From Anaerolineaceae bacterium UBA5211 (GTDB lineage Bacteria; Chloroflexota; Anaerolineae; Anaerolineales; Anaerolineaceae): a stretch of DNA of 15,718 bases. The position numbers and the translations under genes were made by a program. Under the pieces are notes generated by a model. It was given only the letters and a program-made list of their open reading frames with translations, was not told where the DNA came from and ran no database searches. Shown here in pieces: positions 5,654 through 13,483 of this stretch; position 1 is the stretch's first letter; every line of letters begins with the position of its first letter. The DNA lies in NCBI GenBank assembly GCA_002412595.1, contig DHVJ01000063.1, positions 1 to 15,718 of the forward strand. The letters are read 5' to 3'.

Positions 5654-7729
5654 ATGAATAGACACTACCGAATGTTAGCTGCGCTGGTCATTTTAAGTAG
5701 CCTGCTGCTTTCCTCTTTCAGCTTCTACAACCCGGCTGTCATGTCCCCCGCGGCGGACGACCCCGATGGCCCGGTGCAGATCACTGGTTCGTTTGAATAC
5801 ACCAATGACTTTGTGGTGGAAACGTACTACGTCGAACATGCCGTGGCGCTTCTGGACATGACCGGGTTCGTCAAACGCGATAAGGAATGGGAACTGCCCG
5901 TAGAAGGTCAGGTGTTGGGGTATATGGACCTGGACGCAGAAAACAACCGCGCCGACTTCAATTTATCCCTGCCGATTCTGCCGCTGGGCGAGTTCAACGA
6001 TGTGGACCAGGATGCGCAAACCGAACAAGGCGTGCAGATCTTCACAGTCGGGTACAGCCCCAACCTGACCGGCGACGTTTTCTCCGATGGCGACGACCGT
6101 TCCCTGGGGTGGCCCGCTTATTTAGCCTCGGTGGAAACCGACACAGAAAACCAGGATGAGGTAATCGGCGGCAAATTAGTGATCTGGGCAGCCGATGCCG
6201 CGCAGGATTTTCCCAGCGGATTCGGCGCTGACGGCTTGCTGTTCACCGCCGACGACCCGCAGATGGCCGTGCCCTCCGGATATTCCGTCATCGACCTGGA
6301 CCAGCAGCCCTTCGCGATCATACGCGACAGCGTGGTCGATTTAACACTGTATGAGCCCAAAGATATCGCGGTAAAAGATTTTTCCGCGCAAACCTATTCG
6401 CAGGCTTTTGAGAGTCTGTACCAGATCATCAGCAATGAATACGCATTCAACGGTGTGGAAGGCAAGCAGCCGGATTGGGATGCGCTTTACGCGCAAATCG
6501 CGCCGCGCGTTGCGGATGCCGAAGCCAACCAGGATGCCTTTTCTTATTTCCTTGCCCTGCGCGACTTCTCCATGGCCTTCAACGACGGCCATGTCGGGCT
6601 GAGCGGCGGCGATTTGGAAAGCTTGTATAACCAGAACACCATTCTGGGCGGTTACGGCTTCGCGGTGCGTGAGCTGGACGATGGAACGGTGGTAGTGGTT
6701 TATGTTTCGCCTGACGGCCCAGCCGACCAGGCCGGCATGCAGGTGGGTGCTGAAATATTACAAGTCAACGGGCAGGATGTGCAAACCGCGCTCGCGAATG
6801 TCGCGCCTTTTTCCCCGCAGTCCACTGACTTTGGCAAGCGCTATGAACAAACCGTTTTCCTCACGCGCGGCGGCATCGGCGACAGCATGTCGGTCGAATT
6901 TGCAAACGATGCGTCCACCCAGCCAGCCTCAACAGACGGCGGCTTTTTTAAAAATTTGTTCAATTCTATTTTCGGTGGGAATAGCACGGCCACAGCCAAC
7001 AAAGCTCAGACAGTCCAACTAACCGCCATTTACGAACTGGACAGCCTGTTCGCGGTCTATCAGGGCGGTTCCACGGACGATTACGTCCTGCCGGTGGAAT
7101 ATCATTACTATTCAGACGCTGGCATCGGCTATATCCGCATCAATTCCAACTACGATGACCTGGGTTTGGCCATCCGCGTATTTGACCGCGCGCTGAAATC
7201 CTTCAGCGAAGCCGGCGCCCAGGGCCTTATCATCGATATGCGCCACAATTACGGCGGTTCTCCCCTAGGTCTTTCCGGCTTCCTGTATGATCAAGATATT
7301 CCCCTGGGCCAACTGGAATATTACAGCGACAAGACCGGCCAATTCGAGCCGGACGGACCACGCGATAAAGTCTATCCGAACGTAGAGCAGTACCGCTTCG
7401 ACAACATGGTGCTGCTGGTAGATCAATTCTGTTATTCCGCCTGCGAAATTGAAGCCTACGGCTTCAGCCAGGTGCCCGGCATGGTCGTGATGGGCCAATT
7501 CCCCACCGCAGGGGTGGAAGCCGAAACCGCGCGCGGTGATTTTCTGCTGCCGGATGGCATTGAAATGACCCTGCCGACCGGGCGTTTCACCCTGCCGGAT
7601 GGGAGCATTTTCCTGGAAGGCCAGGGTGTACAGCCCACCGTGAAGCTGCCAGTAAATCGTGAAAGCGTGCTTTCCGACCAGGATGTCGTACTGCAGTCGG
7701 CCATTGACTACATTTTGAGCCAATATTAA
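5654..7729 (+). CDS. Secreted S41-family (tricorn/C-terminal-processing-like) serine protease with PDZ domain
   Basis: The 691-residue product starts with a signal peptide (about 1-30). Residues 40-240 form an acidic N-terminal region that I do not recognise. A helical S41 lead-in (about 245-320) ends in FNDGHVGL, where His313 matches the catalytic His of the tricorn-type (S41B) enzymes. A PDZ-like domain (about 330-420, with PADQAGMQVGAEILQVNG) is interrupted or followed by a Ser/Phe-rich insert (425-450). The core protease segment has GYIRINS (492-498), LIIDMRHNYGGS (525-536) and CYSACE (593-598), with Ser595 as the predicted nucleophile. The Lys expected 25 residues later in bacterial CtpA/Prc enzymes is absent (Gly620), so a Ser-His mechanism is more likely. 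AGGAG at 5642-5646 supports the ATG. It acts outside the membrane. Its substrate is unknown; the riboswitch-controlled protein just upstream is a speculative candidate. Confidence 0.9.
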   Translation: MNRHYRMLAALVILSSLLLSSFSFYNPAVMSPAADDPDGPVQITGSFEYTNDFVVETYYVEHAVALLDMTGFVKRDKEWELPVEGQVLGYMDLDAENNRADFNLSLPILPLGEFNDVDQDAQTEQGVQIFTVGYSPNLTGDVFSDGDDRSLGWPAYLASVETDTENQDEVIGGKLVIWAADAAQDFPSGFGADGLLFTADDPQMAVPSGYSVIDLDQQPFAIIRDSVVDLTLYEPKDIAVKDFSAQTYSQAFESLYQIISNEYAFNGVEGKQPDWDALYAQIAPRVADAEANQDAFSYFLALRDFSMAFNDGHVGLSGGDLESLYNQNTILGGYGFAVRELDDGTVVVVYVSPDGPADQAGMQVGAEILQVNGQDVQTALANVAPFSPQSTDFGKRYEQTVFLTRGGIGDSMSVEFANDASTQPASTDGGFFKNLFNSIFGGNSTATANKAQTVQLTAIYELDSLFAVYQGGSTDDYVLPVEYHYYSDAGIGYIRINSNYDDLGLAIRVFDRALKSFSEAGAQGLIIDMRHNYGGSPLGLSGFLYDQDIPLGQLEYYSDKTGQFEPDGPRDKVYPNVEQYRFDNMVLLVDQFCYSACEIEAYGFSQVPGMVVMGQFPTAGVEAETARGDFLLPDGIEMTLPTGRFTLPDGSIFLEGQGVQPTVKLPVNRESVLSDQDVVLQSAIDYILSQY

Positions 7730-7750
7730 TTACAACTAGGAAAACCTAAA

Positions 7751-7778
7751 AATCTGGAGCAATGCGCTCCAGATTTTT
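7751..7778. terminator. Bidirectional intrinsic terminator between protease and MFS genes
   Basis: AATCTGGAGC (7751-7760) pairs perfectly with GCTCCAGATT (7766-7775) over 5 bases. T-runs follow on the plus strand, and the bases before it give a T-run on the minus strand (complement of CCTAAAAA), so it can serve both convergent genes. Confidence 0.92.
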
Positions 7779-7804
7779 ATTTAAATATACAAACCCGTTA
7801 ATAA

Positions 7805-9049
7805 TCAGGATTCTTTCACGCGCGCCAGCAGGATCAAACTGAGCAGCGCGCCAATCCCGCCCAAAACAAACAGACCGGAATAGCCCATGAATTCACCCGG
7901 GCGGGCGCTGTTCAACCAATCCAACGGAAAACCCAGCAGCCGGCTGAAGGCGCTGGCCCCGGCCGTAGCCAGGTTGGTTAATCCCAGGAACTTGCCAGCC
8001 TGCTCTTTAGGCGCCAGCCGGCTGGCTAAAGCCCAATTAGAGGTCAGGTATAAGCCGATGCCTGCGCCCAACACACCGGCGTAGAGCACCAGGCTGGTCA
8101 GGTCATGCGCATTCAGCAGCAGGAAACAGCCCGCGGCGGAAACCAGGCTGGCCAGCACAATCACGCGCCGCGCGCCATGGCGGTCGGCCAGCCAGCCGCC
8201 CAACAGCGCGCAAACCACCAGCATAATCGCCAGAGCTGCCATCAGGTCGCCGGTAGCTTTGACCGGGTTAGCCACCTGCATTACATCCTGAATGTAATAC
8301 TGCGCGAAAGCCTGCACGCCGTAAACGCCCATCAGAAATACGAAACGCGAAGCGATCAACCAGGTAAAATTGCGGTTGACCTGCACATCCATGCGAAAGA
8401 CGTCGCGGAAATTGAAGCGAGGTTTGCTGCCCATTTCCAGACTGGGTTCCTCGTCCGCCGTGATAAACGTGATTGCTGCGCTGAGGGCTAACACGACCAT
8501 CACCACCAGCATGATGGTGGTTGGGTAACGATCCTGCGGCGACAACAAACGGCCGGCCGCAATCGAAGCAATGATCACGCCGCCCATGTCCATCAGGTTC
8601 TTCACTCCGCTGGCGCGTCCCAATTGATCACGCGGAACCCGGTCAGGAATCAAAGCTTGCAGCGGTCCCTGGGCGGTGTTAGAGGTAATTTGCAGTCCGA
8701 TATACCCCAATAAAAGCACCCAAATGTTTTTAGACCAGGCCAGTAAACCCAGAAAAACAAAATCTAACAGCGTACCCAGCAGTGCCAGCGGCCGGCGTTT
8801 TCCCCAGCGTGACCGCCACTGATCGCTGGCCGCCCCGGAAACAGGTTGAACGAACATGGCCAACAACATCCCCAGGAAAGTCAATCCTCCCAGGTAAGAA
8901 TTTTTAGCTGTCTGCGGCACTAAATGCAGCAGCACTGCCGGCAGGACAATCGGGTGCAGGCTGTTCCACATGAAAGATAAGCCCAACCAATAGCTGTTTA
9001 AACCCAATAACTTGGGGAGCGATAAGTTTTTCTGTGTCGTATTTTTCAT
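7805..9049 (-). CDS. Major facilitator superfamily transporter
   Basis: The 414-residue product has about twelve hydrophobic segments. The MFS loop 2-3 motif is clear as GAASDQWRSRWGKRRP (about 72-87), and a second copy in the other half reads GGWLADRHGARR. The first copy, with its SDxxxSRWGKRRP form, resembles sugar:cation symporters (GPH and SLC45/sucrose-type carriers), so a glycoside or sugar may be the substrate, but this is not decisive. The ATG at 9049 has GAGG (9055-9058) 6 bases upstream; the longer frame begins with an unsupported TTG. It stands alone, convergent with the protease gene and divergent from the DegV gene, so neighbours do not reveal the substrate. Confidence 0.88.
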   Translation of the reverse strand: MKNTTQKNLSLPKLLGLNSYWLGLSFMWNSLHPIVLPAVLLHLVPQTAKNSYLGGLTFLGMLLAMFVQPVSGAASDQWRSRWGKRRPLALLGTLLDFVFLGLLAWSKNIWVLLLGYIGLQITSNTAQGPLQALIPDRVPRDQLGRASGVKNLMDMGGVIIASIAAGRLLSPQDRYPTTIMLVVMVVLALSAAITFITADEEPSLEMGSKPRFNFRDVFRMDVQVNRNFTWLIASRFVFLMGVYGVQAFAQYYIQDVMQVANPVKATGDLMAALAIMLVVCALLGGWLADRHGARRVIVLASLVSAAGCFLLLNAHDLTSLVLYAGVLGAGIGLYLTSNWALASRLAPKEQAGKFLGLTNLATAGASAFSRLLGFPLDWLNSARPGEFMGYSGLFVLGGIGALLSLILLARVKES

Positions 9050-9361
9050 TGAATCCTCAAAGAATGATATCCAACCTCCCTGCAATCACACAATTGTTCC
9101 ATTACTGGCAGCCAGGATCTTCCGCCCTGTCTCCCGGCACGCAAAAACAGGATCGAATCGTTATTTCCTTGCCCGGATTCAAGTGTGAAAAGGGAAGATT
9201 CTTCCATGTTGACCAGGTTCCAATCATACCCGAAAATAATTTTCTGCCATTGAAAGCAAAGCAAATTCCGTCCAAATGTAAAAACTAAATCGCAACTTTT
9301 TTACAAATTTACGGTTAATCAATTAAAGTCCTCTTTTTTATCTTTTCACTAGGAGCAATTA
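9050..9361. other. Intergenic region between divergent MFS and DegV genes
   Basis: The 312 bases hold the two ribosome sites (near 9055 and 9351) and an AT-rich half (9280-9350) that should contain the DegV promoter; I cannot pick a convincing hexamer pair. The GC-richer half (9080-9260) has open frames on both strands of 70-85 codons, but they have no ribosome sites, recognisable motifs or family resemblance. No riboswitch or terminator structure was recognised. Confidence 0.5.
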
Positions 9362-10216
9362 ATGAACAAAATCGCATTTATTACTGACAGCACGGCTTAT
9401 TTGTCCCCGAAATTTGTAAAGGAACATGATATTTCCGTCATCCCCTTGAACCTGCATTGGGATGAAGAAACCTACCGCGACGGCATAACCATCACACCGA
9501 ACGAATTTTACGATATGTTGGAAGCCAGTCAAAGCATTCCCTCCACATCACAACCCACCTATGGTGAATTTGAGGTTTTAATGAAAGATCTGGCAGAGAA
9601 GAACGACGCAGTCTTCGCAGCCCTGATCTCTTCTGGCATCAGCGGCACGGTCGATTCCGCCCTGATGGCGCAGAAACACCTGTCCCAATATTCGATCGAG
9701 GTTATCGATTCCAAGCTTACCTCGGCCGGGTTGGCGTTATTAATTAAAGCGCTGGTACAAGTCCATGCGCAGGGCGCGGATACGCAGCAGCTCACAGCGT
9801 TAGCCAAGCGCATCATCGAAAGTTCGGGATTATTCTTCATGGTTGATACCCTGAAATACCTGCATAAAGGCGGGCGCATCGGCGGCGCATCCCGCTACCT
9901 GGGCGGCGCATTGGATATCAAACCCATCCTGTACCTCAACCAGGAAGGCAAGATCGACGCTCTTGAAAAAGTGCGCACCAAAAAGAAAGCTACCCAACGC
10001 TTGATGGACCTGGCAGTTGAAAAAGCAAATGGGAAGAAAGCCTATGTGGGTATCATCCACGCCCAGGCACCGGAAGAAGCTAAGGCCATTCAAACCGCCC
10101 TGGCCGAGCGCCTGGAAATCGCAGAAATGGAAATTTATGAGCTCAGCCCGGTGATCGGCACGCATGTCGGCCCTGGCACGGTGGGCATCGCACTGCACAC
10201 GGTTGACCTGGGATAA
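9362..10216 (+). CDS. DegV family (FakB-like) fatty-acid-binding protein
   Basis: DegV/FakB proteins bind a fatty acid and, in Firmicutes, present it to the kinase FakA for phosphorylation and entry into phospholipid synthesis. The 284-residue length is typical. Family features are ITDSTAYL at the N-terminus, PSTSQP (60-65) in the ligand loop, ISSGISGT (89-96), the LKYLHKGGRIG helix of the second domain, and GTHVGPGT near the C-terminus (about 266-273), where Thr and His line the carboxylate end. AGGAG at 9351-9355 fixes the ATG. No FakA/DAK gene is nearby, so the partner must lie elsewhere or the protein is a general lipid carrier. It is a single-gene unit ended by a hairpin terminator. Confidence 0.94.
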   Translation: MNKIAFITDSTAYLSPKFVKEHDISVIPLNLHWDEETYRDGITITPNEFYDMLEASQSIPSTSQPTYGEFEVLMKDLAEKNDAVFAALISSGISGTVDSALMAQKHLSQYSIEVIDSKLTSAGLALLIKALVQVHAQGADTQQLTALAKRIIESSGLFFMVDTLKYLHKGGRIGGASRYLGGALDIKPILYLNQEGKIDALEKVRTKKKATQRLMDLAVEKANGKKAYVGIIHAQAPEEAKAIQTALAERLEIAEMEIYELSPVIGTHVGPGTVGIALHTVDLG

Positions 10217-10249
10217 GTTCACCGGAAATACATTAATCGTTATATTGAA

Positions 10250-10280
10250 AAAGGCAGTTCAAATGAACTGCCTTTAATTT
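10250..10280. terminator. Bidirectional intrinsic terminator between degV-like and gpmA genes
   Basis: AAAGGCAGTTC (10250-10260) pairs perfectly with GAACTGCCTTT (10265-10275) around the loop AAAT. T-rich flanks follow on the plus side, and the A-run before it gives a T-run on the minus side. Confidence 0.9.
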
Positions 10281-10293
10281 TCTTGATGAATGG

Positions 10294-11040
10294 TTATTTC
10301 TTTTTAGCCTGATTGGCAACCGCGTTGATGGCGGCGTTGACCGCGTCCTGGTCGCCCAGATAGTAATGGCGGATGGGGTGCATGTCCTCATCCAGTTCAT
10401 ACACCAGTGGTACGCCGGTGGGGATATTCAAACCGGTAATTTCATCATCAGAAATATTGTCCAGGTATTTAACCAAAGCGCGCAGGCTGTTGCCGTGAGC
10501 AGCAATGATCACTTTCTTACCTTCTTTAATAACAGGGACGATGCTATCCACCCAATAGGGCAGGAAACGTTCCACAGTATCCTGCAAGCACTCGGTTACG
10601 GGTACTTCATCCATCGGCAGGCTGGCATAGCGCACGTCCTTGCCTGGATAACGGTCGTCATCGCGGGTCAATGCGGGCGGTGGGACGTTATAGCTGCGGC
10701 GCCAAACGTGCACCTGTTCCTCGCCAAATTTCTCAGCGGTCTGCGCTTTATTGAGTCCCTGCAAGTCGCCATACATGCGTTCATTCAAACGCCAGGAACG
10801 TACAACCGGGATCCACATCAGGTCCATATCTTCCAGCACGATCCACAGGGTGCGGATGGCGCGCTTTAGCACTGAAGTGAAAGCGATATCAAAGGTATAT
10901 CCGCCTTCTTTTAATAATTTTGCGCCAGTGTGTGCTTCAGATACGCCCTTCTCGGATAAATCCACATCGGTCCAACCGGTGAATAGGTTTTCTTTATTCC
11001 AGACACTTTCGCCGTGCCGGATGAGTACAACTTTGTACAT
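10294..11040 (-). CDS. gpmA: 2,3-bisphosphoglycerate-dependent phosphoglycerate mutase
   Basis: This cytoplasmic glycolytic enzyme interconverts 3- and 2-phosphoglycerate through a phosphohistidine. The 248-residue length matches GpmA. RHGES (8-12) holds the phosphorylated His9, and ENLFTGWTDVDLSEKG is the family signature beside it. Arg60, Glu87 (in ERMYGDLQG) and His182 (in AAHGNSLRA) complete the active site. The long insert with the PPPAL and RYPGKDVRYA region is present, as in dPGM enzymes and unlike short phosphatases of the superfamily. AAAGGA lies 8 bases before the ATG. A TTGCGT-17-TAATAA pair on the minus strand (11096 down to about 11068) could be its promoter. It is divergent from the peroxiredoxin gene, with which it shares a 96-base control region. 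Confidence 0.97.
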   Translation of the reverse strand: MYKVVLIRHGESVWNKENLFTGWTDVDLSEKGVSEAHTGAKLLKEGGYTFDIAFTSVLKRAIRTLWIVLEDMDLMWIPVVRSWRLNERMYGDLQGLNKAQTAEKFGEEQVHVWRRSYNVPPPALTRDDDRYPGKDVRYASLPMDEVPVTECLQDTVERFLPYWVDSIVPVIKEGKKVIIAAHGNSLRALVKYLDNISDDEITGLNIPTGVPLVYELDEDMHPIRHYYLGDQDAVNAAINAVANQAKKK

Positions 11041-11075
11041 AGTCCATTTCCTTTGCTATTAGAGAATTATTAATT

Positions 11076-11105
11076 TGTTTTTCAGCGATACGCAAACATT
11101 ATAAT
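11076..11105 (+). promoter_or_regulatory. Promoter of the peroxiredoxin-glutaredoxin gene
   Basis: TTGTTT (11076-11081) and a perfect TATAAT (11100-11105) are spaced by 18 bases, giving a leader of about 25 bases before the ATG at 11137. It overlaps the region that should also hold the divergent gpmA promoter. Confidence 0.6.
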
Positions 11106-11136
11106 ACATACAAAGTTTAAACCATTGGAGGTACAT

Positions 11137-11886
11137 ATGAAGCTTAATACAGGCATACAAGCACCTGATTTTACTGTTCCTGCCCATCTGGGTAAGAACG
11201 TGACCCTTTCACTTTTACGCGGAAAAACGGTTGTTTTGGCGTTTTATCCAGCCGCATGGACACCGGTTTGCACCGGGCAGATCCCTTCTTATGAGGCCCT
11301 GCATGATACCTTTACTAAATTGGACGTACAGGTCCTGGGTATCAGCACTGACCACGTCCCTTGTCTAAGAGCCTGGGCGGAGAGCCTGGGAGGTATCAAT
11401 TACCCGCTGTTAAGCGATTTTTGGCCGCATGGTGCAGTGGCAGAAAAATACGGTGTATTGAAAGACGACGGCCACAGTGAACGAGCGTTGTTCATTATCG
11501 ATAAAGATGGCATCCTGCGCTATATTGACGTTCACGATATCGATGAACAGCCGGATAATGAGGTCCTGCTGGCCGAATTGAAAAAAATCATTCCGGATGC
11601 GGAATCTAAATTGCGCCACTTATATCAAGAAGATGAAGACCTGCCCAGCGGCGGTGTGGTAATCTACTGCACACCCTGGTGTCCTAGCTGCCGCGAAGCC
11701 CGCGCATGGTTGAAAGAAAACAATGTGCCATATAAAGAAGTGGACATCTCTACCAACTTGACCGCCGCCCGTAAGGTACGTTCATGGGGCAATGGCTATC
11801 AAATCACCCCCACTTTCGATATTGACGGCCAGATTGTGTTAGATTTCGATGAGAATAAACTCAACGAGTTAATCCTCAAGCAATAA
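11137..11886 (+). CDS. Peroxiredoxin-glutaredoxin fusion protein
   Basis: The 249-residue product joins a thiol peroxidase to its likely reducing domain. Residues 1-155 are an AhpC/TSA-type peroxiredoxin; FYPAAWTPVCTG contains the P-x-x-x-T-x-x-C active site with peroxidatic Cys45. Cys76 (STDHVPCLRAW) could act as resolving Cys. Residues 172-249 are a glutaredoxin-like domain: VVIYCTPWCPSC gives a CPSC redox pair (Cys182, Cys185), an extra Cys178 and the cis-Pro motif TPTF (224-227). Such a fusion would reduce hydroperoxides with electrons from glutathione or another low-molecular thiol or thioredoxin reductase. GGAGG at 11127-11131 selects the ATG at 11137; an upstream in-frame TTG overlaps that site and is rejected. 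The gene ends 18 bases before the converging SorC gene, with no clear terminator between. Confidence 0.93.
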   Translation: MKLNTGIQAPDFTVPAHLGKNVTLSLLRGKTVVLAFYPAAWTPVCTGQIPSYEALHDTFTKLDVQVLGISTDHVPCLRAWAESLGGINYPLLSDFWPHGAVAEKYGVLKDDGHSERALFIIDKDGILRYIDVHDIDEQPDNEVLLAELKKIIPDAESKLRHLYQEDEDLPSGGVVIYCTPWCPSCREARAWLKENNVPYKEVDISTNLTAARKVRSWGNGYQITPTFDIDGQIVLDFDENKLNELILKQ

Positions 11887-11904
11887 TCCATTAACAAGTG
11901 CTGG

Positions 11905-12876
11905 TCAATCGACCTTAGCACCGTCCATCAAGCGTAAAATCTCGCGGGCAGTGCCATCATCAACGACCAGCACATTGAAATGCTTTCCTTTAATTGCAGC
12001 TAAAAACACGTTGGCTTTGAGGGGATTCGCGCCCACTCCAATTGACCAGTTAACTTTTCTGAGCAAATCCAATGAAACACCCACAATACGTTGGTTGAAA
12101 ACGTTGTCGATTTCCTTGCCATTCTCATCAATCAGTCTGGCTAGTGAATGGCCGATAGCACCCTCCGCCTGGTAACCAGCTCGTTCCTCTTTATGGATAT
12201 AACCGGAGCGTTCCATACTGGACAGGTTGTCCATCAAGGAACCCACGCTGCTGATGATCATATCGGCTTGTTCGGCCTGTTTCAGTGTTTCCAGAATATA
12301 CTTTTCTTCCATGATATTGCGGGCCAATTCGGGAGTTTTCAGGACTGCCGGGGCTTGAATATAACGGTACTTCCCTCCCAGTGAATTCGCCATTTTCTGG
12401 GCCAGTTCCGGTCCGTCAATGGCCGGATTACCCACACCCAAACCACCCATCAACTGAATGACTTCAATGCCTTTATATTCAAAAGAATGTTCCGCCAATT
12501 CCTGCACAATGTAAGAAAGTGTAACACCCCAACTGATACCGATAACCATATTGTCATGCATAATATTGGAAATGAATTCCACGGTTGCATAAGCAACATT
12601 GCGGAAAGCCTGTTCACTGCTGTTTCCCCCAGAAACAACGATAACTTCCTTCAACTTAAAAGTATCTTTGATTTCATCCGCCAATGATTGCATTTTTTCG
12701 ACGGGTCGTCGGATGTTAATTTGAACAATACCACTTTCCACAGCTTCAGTGATCAGCCGTGAAACGGTTGAACGCGAGCAATCGAGCAGCCGGGCAATTT
12801 CAGACTGGCTGTAGCGTTTTTCATAATAAAGTTCAGCCGCTCGGATCATTAATGATTCTTTTGAATTTAGGCGCAA
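11905..12876 (-). CDS. SorC-family transcriptional regulator
   Basis: The 323-residue product has the standard SorC layout. An N-terminal helix-turn-helix (about 22-44, with YSQSEIARLLDCSRSTVSRL) is followed by a large sugar-binding domain (60-320) of the NagB/SorC fold. The domain has GISWGVTLS, QLMGGLG and APAVL segments and a GVGANPLKA loop near the end. Members bind a phosphorylated sugar and control the operon that makes it. The start is TTG at 12876, preceded at 5 bases by GAGG; the first ATG, nine codons later, would cut into the leading helix. It is the last gene of the minus-strand PTS operon, 11 bases after the EIIA stop, so it probably controls its own operon and the divergent phosphotriesterase-like gene. 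The inverted repeat at 15360-15386 is the best candidate operator. Confidence 0.92.
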   Translation of the reverse strand: MRLNSKESLMIRAAELYYEKRYSQSEIARLLDCSRSTVSRLITEAVESGIVQINIRRPVEKMQSLADEIKDTFKLKEVIVVSGGNSSEQAFRNVAYATVEFISNIMHDNMVIGISWGVTLSYIVQELAEHSFEYKGIEVIQLMGGLGVGNPAIDGPELAQKMANSLGGKYRYIQAPAVLKTPELARNIMEEKYILETLKQAEQADMIISSVGSLMDNLSSMERSGYIHKEERAGYQAEGAIGHSLARLIDENGKEIDNVFNQRIVGVSLDLLRKVNWSIGVGANPLKANVFLAAIKGKHFNVLVVDDGTAREILRLMDGAKVD

Positions 12877-12887
12877 TTTTCCCTCAA

Positions 12888-13361
12888 TTAAAACTTTTTT
12901 TCTTCCTTAAAGAATTTTATCAAACTTTCCCGTACCTGTTTGGGCGTCTCAGCCGTCCGGATCGCCTTCAGGTTGAGCTCGTCGCAGCAAAACAGAGCCA
13001 TTTCCCGCAGCGCCTGCATGTGTTCCTCTTTGTTGGGAGCCGCGAAACAGAAAACGACATCCACCGGATCGTTGTCAGGTACGCCAAAGTTTACCGGATT
13101 TTTTAGAGTGATCAAGCTGAAACAGGTACGGTGTACACCCTGATCGGAGCCAGTATGACCCAAAGCCAAACCAGGAGCAATGACCACGTAGGGGCCGATT
13201 TCCTTGATCATCTTGATCATCCCATCCAAATACTGCTGTTCCACCCCGCCCGAATCAATCAATAATTGCACACCGGCAGCCAGCGCTTCTTCCCAAGTGT
13301 TTACTTCCACATTCAAATGAATCAGGTCTTCCTGAAGCAGATCAATTAATTTTTTTGACAT
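12888..13361 (-). CDS. PTS EIIA component, ascorbate/mannitol-fructose type (UlaC-like)
   Basis: This cytoplasmic phosphocarrier takes phosphate from HPr and hands it to EIIB. The 157-residue product is a PTS_EIIA type 2 domain. VVIAPGLALGHTGSDQGV contains the phospho-accepting His69; the family usually has PH at this point, here GH. VDVVFCFAAPNKEEHMQAL is the matching downstream motif. The ATG at 13361 has GAGG (13367-13370) 5 bases upstream; the longer open frame lacks a site. It lies between EIIC and the SorC regulator, with a large hairpin separating it from EIIC. Confidence 0.92.
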   Translation of the reverse strand: MSKKLIDLLQEDLIHLNVEVNTWEEALAAGVQLLIDSGGVEQQYLDGMIKMIKEIGPYVVIAPGLALGHTGSDQGVHRTCFSLITLKNPVNFGVPDNDPVDVVFCFAAPNKEEHMQALREMALFCCDELNLKAIRTAETPKQVRESLIKFFKEEKKF

Positions 13362-13391
13362 GTTTACCTCAAATGATATAGAATTATAACT

Positions 13392-13439
13392 ATCAAAACA
13401 GGCTCCGTTTTTCTTCACACAGCTGGAGCCTGTTTTGAT
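13392..13439 (-). terminator. Large intercistronic hairpin between EIIC and EIIA genes
   Basis: ATCAAAACAGGCTCC (13392-13406) and GGAGCCTGTTTTGAT (13425-13439) are perfect 15-base inverted repeats with an 18-base loop. On the minus strand the 3' arm carries TTTTGAT, but there is no long T-run after it. It may be a partial terminator or an RNA processing/stability element that sets EIIA and regulator levels relative to EIIB/EIIC. Confidence 0.6.
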
Positions 13440-13483
13440 TACAAAAATAATACGTAATTATCCTGAAAGCAATATCGTGGAGT

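Noticed and set aside
9046..9288. Overlapping small open frames on both strands between the MFS and DegV genes
   Set aside because: No ribosome sites, no recognisable motifs, and each overlaps the well-supported start of the MFS gene. A decayed gene cannot be excluded but nothing supports one.
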